IMG/VR virus record: IMGVR_UViG_3300017987_000265
Coordinates: 1 to 30,026 of that record
Source: a virus
Strand: one strand, 5' to 3'
Length of the DNA: 30,026 nucleotides
Shown here: one piece after another, positions 16,801-24,900 of the stretch
Layout: every line of letters starts with the position of its first letter
Numbering within the stretch: position 1 is the stretch's first letter
Notes under the pieces: generated by a model
Told to the model about the DNA's origin: nothing
Database searches by the model: none
What the model saw: the letters and a program-made list of their open reading frames with translations, nothing else
Translations under genes and position numbers: made by a program

Positions 16801-17092
16801 GAACAGTCGACGGAGACGAACCTTGCGGTGAATACGCCACGCCTCTCGCGTATTTTATGAGACTATTACGCCTTTTGGCTGTAACAGGAAACACTTCCTC
16901 TGATATTCTATCAGCAACAAATGACACAATATCGCCCACATACGCATTAAAATCTATGAGTAAAACACCCAAATTACTTTCAAAGAAATCAGTCCACAGT
17001 GTGGGTTCTGTGGCTCTAACATAATTTTCCAACGAGATTTTTATTGAGTCAAAATCTCGAGCCGTGTAATCAAGTGTAGTAGGTAACGTCAT
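13814..17092 (-). CDS. Baseplate wedge protein, gp6/gpJ-like, with inserted beta modules
   Basis: The 1092-aa protein starts MTLPTTLDYTARDFDSIK, the usual opening of T4 gp6/baseplate J-like proteins. It has FESNLGVLLIDFNAYVGD at 37-54, the hallmark FGNGVHGLIPASG...YRYGGGISGN at 219-247, and SGGEDPETIEHIK...NRAVSVEDY at 278-309. The conserved C-terminal gpJ-type domain (DVRIDIQEAIRQLL-like stretch) appears around 780-870. Between these conserved parts, at about 345-690, are three beta modules of the shared G-x-I-[DN]-Y type, and two more lie near the C-terminus (about 900-1070). gp6/gpJ proteins form the iris-like wedge ring of contractile baseplates. The gene follows gp25 by 2 nt. SD AGG lies at the gp25 stop. 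Confidence 0.88.
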   Translation of the reverse strand: MTLPTTLDYTARDFDSIKISLENYVRATEPTLWTDFFESNLGVLLIDFNAYVGDIVSFVADRISEEVFPVTAKRRNSLIKYARGVAYSPQGSSPSTVRVVANNDSIPSTFSTQGLLFYAGTVFTVDEVTFELIKDYYFPALTNPVEMDFTSGLSDAETFIADGRQWQEYTVEVDDVINDSWKVFVDGIEWDFVDNLLFYEAERVYEVVYEDDGSITVRFGNGVHGLIPASGLSVEIRYRYGGGISGNIESRSVNTTITGYFDDGSSASISINNPNRASGGEDPETIEHIKQWLPGWIKSNNRAVSVEDYMTLVNKFTDPDYGSPYRANARLRISGFGNIIGGIYLESALMPYVESSSFEIFAVGDGSTTNFTYNTLQKPIVPYTVRITGYLTFGFPPTTVAFEVRDDGRGGLESDYIIGGSVDYDNGIIQVSFRTGNAPVASAGISLYYEFSPVSITGVNRYDYSHLLGIGDGIVTAFSDTIIIPTSLLVPNEDAYLFSSINDFGIRLKTVLDNAGTDIPIDLFDGSLTVPVTQPVGTFTDLTGAPDPNVISSTINYESGFISITFAHPVKLDEGIKIYFTAFNFNWDEGDGISVAFSGYVGEDIVPGTLRVHLVVGTTDIFIRDNLVAGVWSLIVINAATGVSVVTSDIDYDAGYLSFTLSHPPDNLTLVSLAYRTAAEVTDLPYGVMNFVTAIDSTTGGLDNAGVYQWLSDRWNLLVKQGEFDYALPANVVDLWLWSQDTDGYLAFASEGLIDAVRDWLLDYEISTVQLNVESGLLQPFNIDIGTVYYDKQYEVNDIRIDIQEAIRQLLTSDAVYPGEEITVSELYSAIYDVEGVLGFKMLSPTSNISLSKNEMASFGKVERYDTGVKGLPSEQTIGYGDPSIPTLVFSSTLSGVGASNNVIETANSVIVETYVVTPTGIEFSQAKSIVGAVPGVMEFVNTVGNYVDTLAANSYVNVSTGAIQVTYNGGNPPDTDVAVVVTYWTEHFVVISQLMYYPVTGGTVRLEFGDLLIVDDGAGNLVSNQVSGSIDYDTGALKFDFNNDTLSIPPPIDGESLLATYNYTYKANFVPLVKGSVTDKMGYCPDWDCPD

Positions 17093-17094
17093 AT

Positions 17095-17466
17095 TTACAC
17101 CTCAAAATCATTAAAAACTAGAATTCTTTCCGTAGTCTGTAGACTTCTTCGAATTCTCAATCTTATTTTAGCATAAACAGAATGCTGTTGTTGATAACAA
17201 ACCACACTATCTACAAAAACTCGCGGTTCGTATTTTTCGATAGCGCCTTTAATTTGAGCTTGAAGCTCATAAAGCATTAAGTAATCAACCTGCGCGAATA
17301 CCATATCTACAATAGACGTACCAAATTTACGTCTACCTGGCGTCGAACCTAATGGCGTAAACAGTATTAACGATATCGAAGACCAAACTAACTCCTCGAA
17401 TCTAGCAGATACAAAATAACCGCCATTTCCTTTAGTTATCGGTGCAGCCAATCCTCTATAATCCAT
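17095..17466 (-). CDS. Baseplate wedge protein, gp25-like
   Basis: The 123-aa protein starts at ATG 17466 (SD AAAGAGG, 5 nt spacing). The frame is open further upstream, but those residues would overlap the spike gene and look hydrophobic and unlike the family. It matches gp25/GpW-type wedge proteins: a TPLGSTPGRRKFGTSI stretch (37-52), then a helix leading to the conserved EPR motif (YEPRV, 79-83) and a two-stranded beta end. In T4 and related systems gp25 joins the wedge to the sheath initiation site. Length (about 120-130 aa) is normal for the family, and position directly before gp6/gpJ is the standard arrangement. Confidence 0.88.
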   Translation of the reverse strand: MDYRGLAAPITKGNGGYFVSARFEELVWSSISLILFTPLGSTPGRRKFGTSIVDMVFAQVDYLMLYELQAQIKGAIEKYEPRVFVDSVVCYQQQHSVYAKIRLRIRRSLQTTERILVFNDFEV

Positions 17467-17476
17467 TTTAACCTCT

Positions 17477-18460
17477 TTACGGTGTCCGTGGAGGAATAGT
17501 AGTACCACCCTGAGGAGGAGGAATAGTGTGGTCATGCTGACTTAAATTACTTGGCACGCCCATATACGTATCAAACACCTCACCAAGAGTAGATATATTG
17601 TCAGTGGCATCAATCTTACCGTTAACCTCCAAATCACTATCAACGACAACTTTACTTCCACTCAAATGAATTTCATCTGTATTCCTAATATATATCTTAC
17701 CATCTTCTTCGTCGATTACTATCTCTCGACCAGTTTGTGTCTTTACAGTAATACCTTTATTGACAGAACCACCCGAGGCATCTTTATCCCGTAAAGTCAC
17801 AGTATAACCTTCGCGACTTTTTATCTCTAGCTCAAGATTTTCCTCGTCAAATTTAATAGTATAATTTTTAAGAGGAGACACACTCACATCTGGATTACCC
17901 GTAATTAACACACCAACGTTAGTTGGAAAAGTATCGTCAGAATCAGACGCCGTTCCTCGAAGAACTATTTTAGCTCCAGTATTAATGGAACCCTCTAGCG
18001 TAGAATAAAAATCACGCATCCTAATAGAGTTTCCACCAATCGACGACATAAGTATAAATGACCTCATTACATCGTAATCAACAAAATTATCAAAAGCAAG
18101 CAGATGACCCCCACGGCTGACAAACCCCTCACGATGAGGATAATTAGCTGCAAAAAACACGGGTAACTTCCAAGAACCATGCGCCATTCCTGTAATTATA
18201 CGTCTAGTGGGGTCACCTCCCTCAAACTCGACTATGACACTATCCTTAGGCAACACAGGATAAACCTCGCCCCAACCATCCCCAGCCCTATTATATCTAA
18301 CCACTGCATTAGGCAAGACATTGATATCAGCGTCAATAGCATCGATACCAGGAACTATGACCTTTATTTTCTGAAAAGTACCGTCAGACTTAACACCTTC
18401 TTTAGAAGTAGCTCCGTCAACACTAGCAACAAATCCACTGTATACTCCATCGTACTTCAT
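17477..18460 (-). CDS. Baseplate central spike, OB-fold and beta-helix (gp5/gpV-like)
   Basis: The 327-aa protein starts at ATG 18460 with SD GGAGGAG. Residues 1-100 resemble the gpV/gp5 OB-fold that binds the hub, ending in GDPTRRIITGMAHG (81-94). From about 200 to 290 short beta repeats such as GKIYIRNTDEIHLSGSKVVV suggest the intertwined trimeric beta-helix needle. Near the C-terminus is QHDHT (308-312), resembling the HxH iron-binding tip of P2 gpV-type spikes, followed by a Pro/Thr tail. No lysozyme domain is present, unlike T4 gp5, so this is the short P2-type spike. The gene directly follows the hub gene with a 2-nt gap. Confidence 0.82.
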   Translation of the reverse strand: MKYDGVYSGFVASVDGATSKEGVKSDGTFQKIKVIVPGIDAIDADINVLPNAVVRYNRAGDGWGEVYPVLPKDSVIVEFEGGDPTRRIITGMAHGSWKLPVFFAANYPHREGFVSRGGHLLAFDNFVDYDVMRSFILMSSIGGNSIRMRDFYSTLEGSINTGAKIVLRGTASDSDDTFPTNVGVLITGNPDVSVSPLKNYTIKFDEENLELEIKSREGYTVTLRDKDASGGSVNKGITVKTQTGREIVIDEEDGKIYIRNTDEIHLSGSKVVVDSDLEVNGKIDATDNISTLGEVFDTYMGVPSNLSQHDHTIPPPQGGTTIPPRTP

Positions 18461-18462
18461 AC

Positions 18463-20877
18463 CTATTTCTCCTCCTCGAGCTTAAACTTACGCAAGTTAG
18501 CTACATCAATAGCTTTTATTCCCCTAGCGTACGAACCCATCCTCTGAATAGCCAGTTTCGTCGTAAACGACGTTCCTACAGCTACTGAATGTTCAACGTG
18601 TGTAATCAGATAAACACCACTTAGATGATACATAGTGTAATTTTCAGTAACAATACTTATAAATATGTAGTCAAACAAGTCTACGTTGACATCTCCTATA
18701 ATCTCCATATCAGCTTGTATCATACCAACACGTTGAAACGACACCAACGATGCAGTATAAGTAGCTATATCAAAAGGTTCTCGCCGCTTAACCGACGAAT
18801 AAAACGGATACACTAACTTAGATATTACCGCTCTAGCCGTCTCAGTCATAACCTTAGCGTTAATATCCTCAGTCTTCTTCACAAGTTCTTTAATTTTGTC
18901 CAGATTTACATCAGAGTATAGCCTACATACAGTCTCTCCCTCAACAAGAGATGGCTTAAAGTCGGTTGACTTAGTTTTCCTGGTCAAACTTGTCGGAATA
19001 GAACTAAAGTCATTAACTAAAATACCGCCATAGTACGGTAAAAATACACCGCCATCAGAGACAACTTCAAATGAGGTCACTTTCTCTTTAATACTCTGTC
19101 GTGGGTAAGTAAAGATATGAGTAGGCTTAAAACGCATATCTACCTGTTCGCCCTTTACAATAATTACGCTCTTACCTGTATTTTTACTAGGCGCTATATC
19201 TACAAACAATCTTAGCAAATCTGGGTCTTCATCCGCCGAATCTGAAAAACCAGTTGGCGAGTAAAATCCACTATACTTGAACATATCCTGTAAGAACCCA
19301 AGAAGCTTGTCTCCTGGGTTACGCGTGTAACTTAAGTCTGAATAAAAATCCTGGCTGAATTTATATCGGTGGAACCCAAGCGACTCATCATATGAATTAA
19401 TAGCGAATTCAGCGTATGACTTAGCTACATCCTCAGACGGGACATTGCCACGCCTAGCGTCCATTACACCCTTAAGCTCATCGTCGCTAAATTCAGCAGA
19501 TTTTCCTTCAGCAAATACCTTTCGGAGAATATAAACAATAGTAACATGTAATCTATCGGCGAAAAATGCCCCACCAATCATTTCAGCGTACTCCTTCTGG
19601 GTATACCCAGAAGGTGGATTTGACAGGACATTAATACCAAAACTTGACGTACGAACTAGTGAGTCAAGTTTATTAGTAGCAAATTCAAACACGTCACGCA
19701 TGTACCCAAAAACATCTGTGTCACGGCAATCCCTATAAGCAGCATAAGGAATAGACATTACCTTCTCATTTAGAAACACAGACAGACTATCCTTAGTCCC
19801 ATTTTGGGACGACCTTAATAGCCCTTCACCAATCTCAACGTCCATTCCGTACAAAGCAGCAAATATTAACAGTATATGTACAGGCGTAAAACATCCACTA
19901 AAATCCGGCTTTCCCAACACACAGTCATCAGGGTTATTAAAAACTGATACATGCGCCACACTGTTGTATAAAGTAGCACTATCAGCCATTAACTCTGAAC
20001 CAGTCTCTCCACTACCATGTACATATAGCTTATAATACGCCCTATAGTTCTCAAAACCCCCTATATCTGGAAATATATAATTCCCTGTAAGTAATTTATT
20101 AATAACTTTAACGCATCTAGCAAGCTCAATTTCTCCATTTTTCACACGACGCATGAGCCCTCTAACATACGCCACATACTCGCTCTTAAACAAAACTACA
20201 GGAGAACCATTTACATTTACAACTACATCCTTTCGCATAAACCTCTCAAACAACAGTTCCATTAACGAGTACGACAGTAACAGCGACATATCTTCGTACA
20301 TATCCCATGTGTAATCAGTCGTAAAAGAACGCAATATAACCTTAAAAACATCGCTGTCTGGGTCATCCTGGTATGAGTAAGTATACGGAGTTATAGTAAA
20401 ATATCCATCATCGTAAACTCTTGTAATAAAATCCACAAACTCATTATCACTCTTTATAGCGCCATAAACGACCCATGAGTAATAATAATTAAGAGTGTAC
20501 CTTACACCACCAGCAGTTATATCTGGACGTACAGATACCAAGTTACCTTCAAATGTACGCTTGTTCTCGTCAAGACCATCCCCCATCCAACCTAACGTTA
20601 CTTTAATAACATTGTCCGCGAACGGCACACCGTAAATAATTATATCCAACGCCGCCATAGATGGGTCAAACAATACAACTTCTATATCAAAACCACCTTC
20701 ACCAAACGCCACTCTTACACTCTCTACTCCTATCTGCGATAAATAAATTGGGTTTAGTCCGTCAATTTTTTTACCATCTACAGTAGTGTAATCAGCATCT
20801 TCTGAAGAAGGGAATATACGCACCTTATTAAGAATAATTTCCAGTAAAACCTGTTGTGTCTCAACACTATCACCCAT
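18463..20877 (-). CDS. Probable baseplate hub protein (gp27/gpD-like) with large internal insertion
   Basis: This 804-aa protein lies immediately before the spike gene, the normal place for the hub trimer that holds the spike. The N-terminus (about 20-150) is beta-rich with a segment GEGGFDIEVVLFDPS. The C-terminal ~100 residues have the hub-like pattern GDVNVDLFDYIFIS...YHLSGVYLITHVEHSV...FTTKLAIQR, characteristic of gpD/gp27-type tube-like domains. The centre (about 195-500) is mostly helical and unlike hub proteins I know, which explains why it is twice the usual size of about 380-400 aa. No peptidoglycan hydrolase motif was recognised in it. It overlaps the gp53-like gene by 8 nt. The hub call rests on position and the C-terminal pattern. 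Confidence 0.65.
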   Translation of the reverse strand: MGDSVETQQVLLEIILNKVRIFPSSEDADYTTVDGKKIDGLNPIYLSQIGVESVRVAFGEGGFDIEVVLFDPSMAALDIIIYGVPFADNVIKVTLGWMGDGLDENKRTFEGNLVSVRPDITAGGVRYTLNYYYSWVVYGAIKSDNEFVDFITRVYDDGYFTITPYTYSYQDDPDSDVFKVILRSFTTDYTWDMYEDMSLLLSYSLMELLFERFMRKDVVVNVNGSPVVLFKSEYVAYVRGLMRRVKNGEIELARCVKVINKLLTGNYIFPDIGGFENYRAYYKLYVHGSGETGSELMADSATLYNSVAHVSVFNNPDDCVLGKPDFSGCFTPVHILLIFAALYGMDVEIGEGLLRSSQNGTKDSLSVFLNEKVMSIPYAAYRDCRDTDVFGYMRDVFEFATNKLDSLVRTSSFGINVLSNPPSGYTQKEYAEMIGGAFFADRLHVTIVYILRKVFAEGKSAEFSDDELKGVMDARRGNVPSEDVAKSYAEFAINSYDESLGFHRYKFSQDFYSDLSYTRNPGDKLLGFLQDMFKYSGFYSPTGFSDSADEDPDLLRLFVDIAPSKNTGKSVIIVKGEQVDMRFKPTHIFTYPRQSIKEKVTSFEVVSDGGVFLPYYGGILVNDFSSIPTSLTRKTKSTDFKPSLVEGETVCRLYSDVNLDKIKELVKKTEDINAKVMTETARAVISKLVYPFYSSVKRREPFDIATYTASLVSFQRVGMIQADMEIIGDVNVDLFDYIFISIVTENYTMYHLSGVYLITHVEHSVAVGTSFTTKLAIQRMGSYARGIKAIDVANLRKFKLEEEK

Positions 20878-21193
20878 TCTGACTTCTCGCTATAAAAGAT
20901 TGAATAAACAGCAAAGACGGTATTTTTAGAGTCTGTCCAGGATACATATCCGCAACAGGGTCGATTATGTTATTAAACGCAGCGATAAACCACCACAGCC
21001 TCTCATTGTTATAATACCTATCAGCGATTAAGTCCAAACACCCAACTTCAGGTGAATTAACTGTATGCTCAAGAAAATTTAATGAATCATCGCTATGTAA
21101 GATTTCAGACACACGCTTCCACAAATCAAAACAGTCCTTAGAGTCATATCTAAGAATTTCAGTATCAATATATCTTGAACTACGTGATAGCAT
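20870..21193 (-). CDS. gp53/LysM-like baseplate wedge protein
   Basis: The 107-aa protein starts at ATG 21193 (SD AGGAGAG). Its C-terminal two thirds match the T4 gp53/LysM-type pattern: DLIADRYYNNERLWWFIAAF (54-73), then NNIIDP and PGQTLKIPSL. This reads like a LysM fold in which the last strand carries the G-x-x-L-x-I-P motif. In contractile phages such proteins (gp53, P2 gpX) sit between hub and wedge. It is encoded between a tube-like protein and the hub, as expected, and overlaps the hub start by 8 nt. Confidence 0.78.
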   Translation of the reverse strand: MLSRSSRYIDTEILRYDSKDCFDLWKRVSEILHSDDSLNFLEHTVNSPEVGCLDLIADRYYNNERLWWFIAAFNNIIDPVADMYPGQTLKIPSLLFIQSFIARSQNG

Positions 21194-21202
21194 CTCTCTC
21201 TC

Positions 21203-21934
21203 CTATGAATGGTAACCAGGCGGTGTAGCATATGGATACGGCATAGTTGCAAGATTAGGTAACGCCCTGTTATAATTGTCAAACTTAGTATTTGCTGACG
21301 GAATATCCCTAAAGCTACCATTGTACACTGTGCTACCAACTACCGTGAAAGTAAGTAGCATTTCCGCATAAAAATTAACAACCGCATATTGCCGTTCACC
21401 GTACTTAGTACTTGGAGTCATATACACTTCCTGTTCGTATCCAACAGGATTAAACCACGTCGTATTCATCGCTGTAATATACCCAGTTCTTCGAATACTC
21501 CAATTAGCAACAAAAATCAACTTTGGAGGAACATATTTATATCCACCTTGGGGGTCAATCCACGGGTATTGTAATGCTAGTAGATACTCATAACTAGCAT
21601 GAACCTCTGCCTTGGCGTTCCATGTAGAAAAAAATCTGACCATAACCTCAAGTTGTACGTTCTGAGAGCCAGAATAGAATTTGTGTCGTTCAGACCGCAT
21701 ATAAGGGGCTACATCATCGTAGTTATGTATAACATTATCTTGGATTCCATACTCAAAATCCAGAAACTGCAAGTACAAAGGATATTGTATAGGATAGTTA
21801 CTTAAGTCAGCTATCCTCTTATACTCCTTGTAATTAGCTCCAAGAGGGTCTATCACCAAATACCCAACAGGCAACCCTTTATCTTTAGGAGTCCTATACG
21901 TTACAGGACTTATTGGTTTTTCAGATACTGTCAT
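21203..21934 (-). CDS. Probable tail tube/baseplate junction protein
   Basis: This 243-aa protein lies between the tape measure and the gp53-like gene, and its ATG overlaps the tape measure stop (TAATG). The centre has a conserved-looking run: LLALQYPWIDPQ, then PPKLIFVANWSIRRTGYI and AMNTTWFNP. It continues into beta strands YAVVNFYAEMLLTFTV. This beta-rich pattern with P-P-K-[LV]-x-F resembles tube-initiator and hub proteins encoded at this position in other contractile phages, which cap the baseplate hub and start tube polymerisation. The C-terminal 40 residues are Pro/Asn/Tyr-rich and probably extended. The exact orthology (T4 gp48/gp54 or P2 gpU class) cannot be decided by eye. Confidence 0.6.
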   Translation of the reverse strand: MTVSEKPISPVTYRTPKDKGLPVGYLVIDPLGANYKEYKRIADLSNYPIQYPLYLQFLDFEYGIQDNVIHNYDDVAPYMRSERHKFYSGSQNVQLEVMVRFFSTWNAKAEVHASYEYLLALQYPWIDPQGGYKYVPPKLIFVANWSIRRTGYITAMNTTWFNPVGYEQEVYMTPSTKYGERQYAVVNFYAEMLLTFTVVGSTVYNGSFRDIPSANTKFDNYNRALPNLATMPYPYATPPGYHS

Positions 21935-24900
21935 TATACACCTTCTTTACTGTGAAATAAGCTTACATCCCGCGTTTTACGCGTATTCTTCGAAGTTACT
22001 TCAGTATTATCCTTAATGTCGGTAAGAACAGTAATCATTCTTTGGATTAAAGTAGAAAGTCTATTGTTAGAAACAATAAGTTCATCCGTTAATTCAGACT
22101 TTGACTCTAACCCGCCATTACCCTGTGTTTGGAGTAATTCTTTTTCTATAATAGGAACTTTTCGTAAAGGTCTAAAGTCTTCCTCCTTTATTTTCCTAAT
22201 TCTATCTCGCTCAACTTCCATCTGAGCATTATCCACCATTTTCATGGTGGATGCTGTTACATCATTTAACTTTCTACTTATACTGCCGACATTATCGTTA
22301 ATTTTAGTAAGTACATTAGAATAGTCCGTTTGTTTTCCAAAAATACTAGTCACATCTTGCATACCCGGCGCATTCATTTTACTTACAGGAGCTGCTATAA
22401 CAAGTTCTTTGCCTTTTTCTCCAACCATAGCAGGAGATGAAACAATACCCGCCACACCTTTTTGGTAACCTGGAACAGCACCTTCAAAGCGGTACGTCTC
22501 ATTACTCATTCGCCATTCTTGGCGTCTAGTTGCTCCAACACCATATGCTGGTGGCATCATACCCTCATACTTTTTACGTTCTTTATACTGAGCGTTTATA
22601 GCCTCCATTTCCTCACTCACACGTCTCAAAGATTTTTCATCAGGAGTGACAGATTTCAAAGCACCAAATACAACTGCCCCTACTCCAACAGCTGCTGCAA
22701 TACCGGCTATAGCTGCTACTGGATGTACTAATGACTGAGCTATTGCCGCAACAATACTAAATGTCTTTAGAGCAGCCACAGCAGCTAAAATAGTCGGCAC
22801 TATATACGATAGAGTCTCACCAAATGAAGCCACAACACTTACAACCTTAAATAGACCTTCAGCGATTAATTCAACTACAGGTAGAATTCTTTTAAGAGAC
22901 GGTAGTAGACTTAACATAAATACGTCTGAGACATTTCTAATACGACCTCCAGTTACTTTAACCATCATCTGAAATGTATCCATCTGTTCGTTAAGCATTT
23001 TAATAAACGGCGACTCAGCCATAGACTTAAGTCTAGCTTCCTGCTCTTGCTGAGCCTTTCGCATGTCTTCAGATATGTCAGACCACTTAGTAGAAGCAGC
23101 GTACATTGTCTCCAAAGCGTCTCTAGACAGACCAGTAATTCTCTCCCATATAGTACCAAACCTCAGTACACTCTCAGCTGGTAATTTCGAAAGTCCGGTC
23201 ATTAACGCATCTAAAGCTTTTTGCGTGTCACCCCTAAGCAACAAAGTCTGGAACTCCATCACATTCATACCCATCAAACCGAATACGCCAGCAAACTTCT
23301 GGGCATTTGTAATGTCGAACATTCCAGACAATGTTTGAATGGCATCCTGCGCGTCCATACCAACTAGAGTAAGTGTAGCAACCGCATCTTCAATTCCAGC
23401 TATAGCTAAAGTAGCGTCACCACCCATTGTCTCTAATATAGCAAGTCTTCCTCGAAATACGTCTATAGCAGCCGCAGCATCTAAGAACGACATTCTACCC
23501 TTTTGCATAGCCATCGTCATATATTCTTGTACTTTAGTAAAACCAAGCATAGACACACCAGCAAACCGCAAAGTCTTACCCAGCAACACCCCTACGCCCT
23601 CAGCTGTAGCACCAAAAACTTTCCATGCCTGCGTAGATTCAGAAGCTAATTTTGTGTATAACTCCATTTGCTTCACACCACGCTCCCCAGCTTCAAATAT
23701 TTTTTGCATCATAGCCGTACCGAACATTTCAGATATTTCTTCTTCGGTAAGACCCTTTATAGCAGCGCCTCTAAATTGCTGCCACCATGCTTCTTTACCT
23801 GGCTGGTACATACCGCCAGCAGCACCTAATTGCGCCGCTCTATACTCTCGGTCAATTCCTTGAACCATCGTACGTATTAAACTAAAACCACCAAGAAGCC
23901 CAAGACCAGACTTTAATAATTTACCAAAAGCTGAGTCAATTTTCTTTCCAGACCTCTTAACTATGTTAGCTACACTCTTAAAAGTACCAGACACTATACC
24001 AGACGTAGTACCTAGAGCTTTAAGACTGCCTACCGCATTTTTCATCGACATTATAGTATTTGTCAAAACATCCTGATGTTGTGGGGGCACAGCACCAACT
24101 GATACAGATGCCCTATTCATTGCATCTATATAGTCGTTAACTGACCCAGAACTGTATTCAAGTTGCTTTAACACTGTATTAATAGACGAGCTTATTTTAG
24201 ACAGTCCTTGTAACCCAACAGTCTCTACGCCATCACCTGCATTTTGTAACACCACCGACAGGTAGTCAAGACTCTCCATAAAATCACGAACAGCTGGAGC
24301 ATCGACGCCAGTTGGAATAACTATGGACACGTCTCTAAGTTTGTCGCCTATTGATTCCAACTCCAAAGCTATTACTTCTGACAAATCTGCGTCTAATGGC
24401 AAACCTTCCTGGATACTCTCTATATTTTGTACAAACGCCTCAATCGTATTTGCAAGGTTAGTTCCAACCATACCCATCATAATCTGAGCTTTTTCCATCC
24501 GAGATTGAAATTCAGGAATACCTGAGAATTTTTCCTGGATGCCGGAAAACTCATCGATGTTTTTCTGCAACAATAAAAGCGAGTCATACGCCTTACTAAA
24601 ATCAGTCATTGGTAATTTAACTATCTCCTTCGACATTAAATCACCAGACTCCTTCATCAAATTAAAGGCATCAGCAAAACCGCTTACAACATCCTCTGGT
24701 TTAGTAAAGAGGCTAGAAGCATCTTTAGCCGCCTCGTTAGCCTTTTTAATACTATTTGAAATACTACTTAACGCCTCTTTAGTATCCCCAAATTCATCAG
24801 AAAGCCCTTTTACAATATTGTCTATCGTATCTGAAACTTCAGACAAATCCTTAATACGTGTCTCGGTGGATAATCCTTTTCGGATAATATCCTTCACCTT

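Noticed and set aside
17467-17535. Upstream extension of the gp25-like gene
   Set aside because: It would overlap the spike gene and add a Leu-rich stretch not found in gp25 proteins, whereas ATG 17466 has a strong SD.
21079-21339. Out-of-frame minus-strand frame overlapping the gp53-like gene
   Set aside because: It overlaps two well-supported genes in another frame and has no family pattern.
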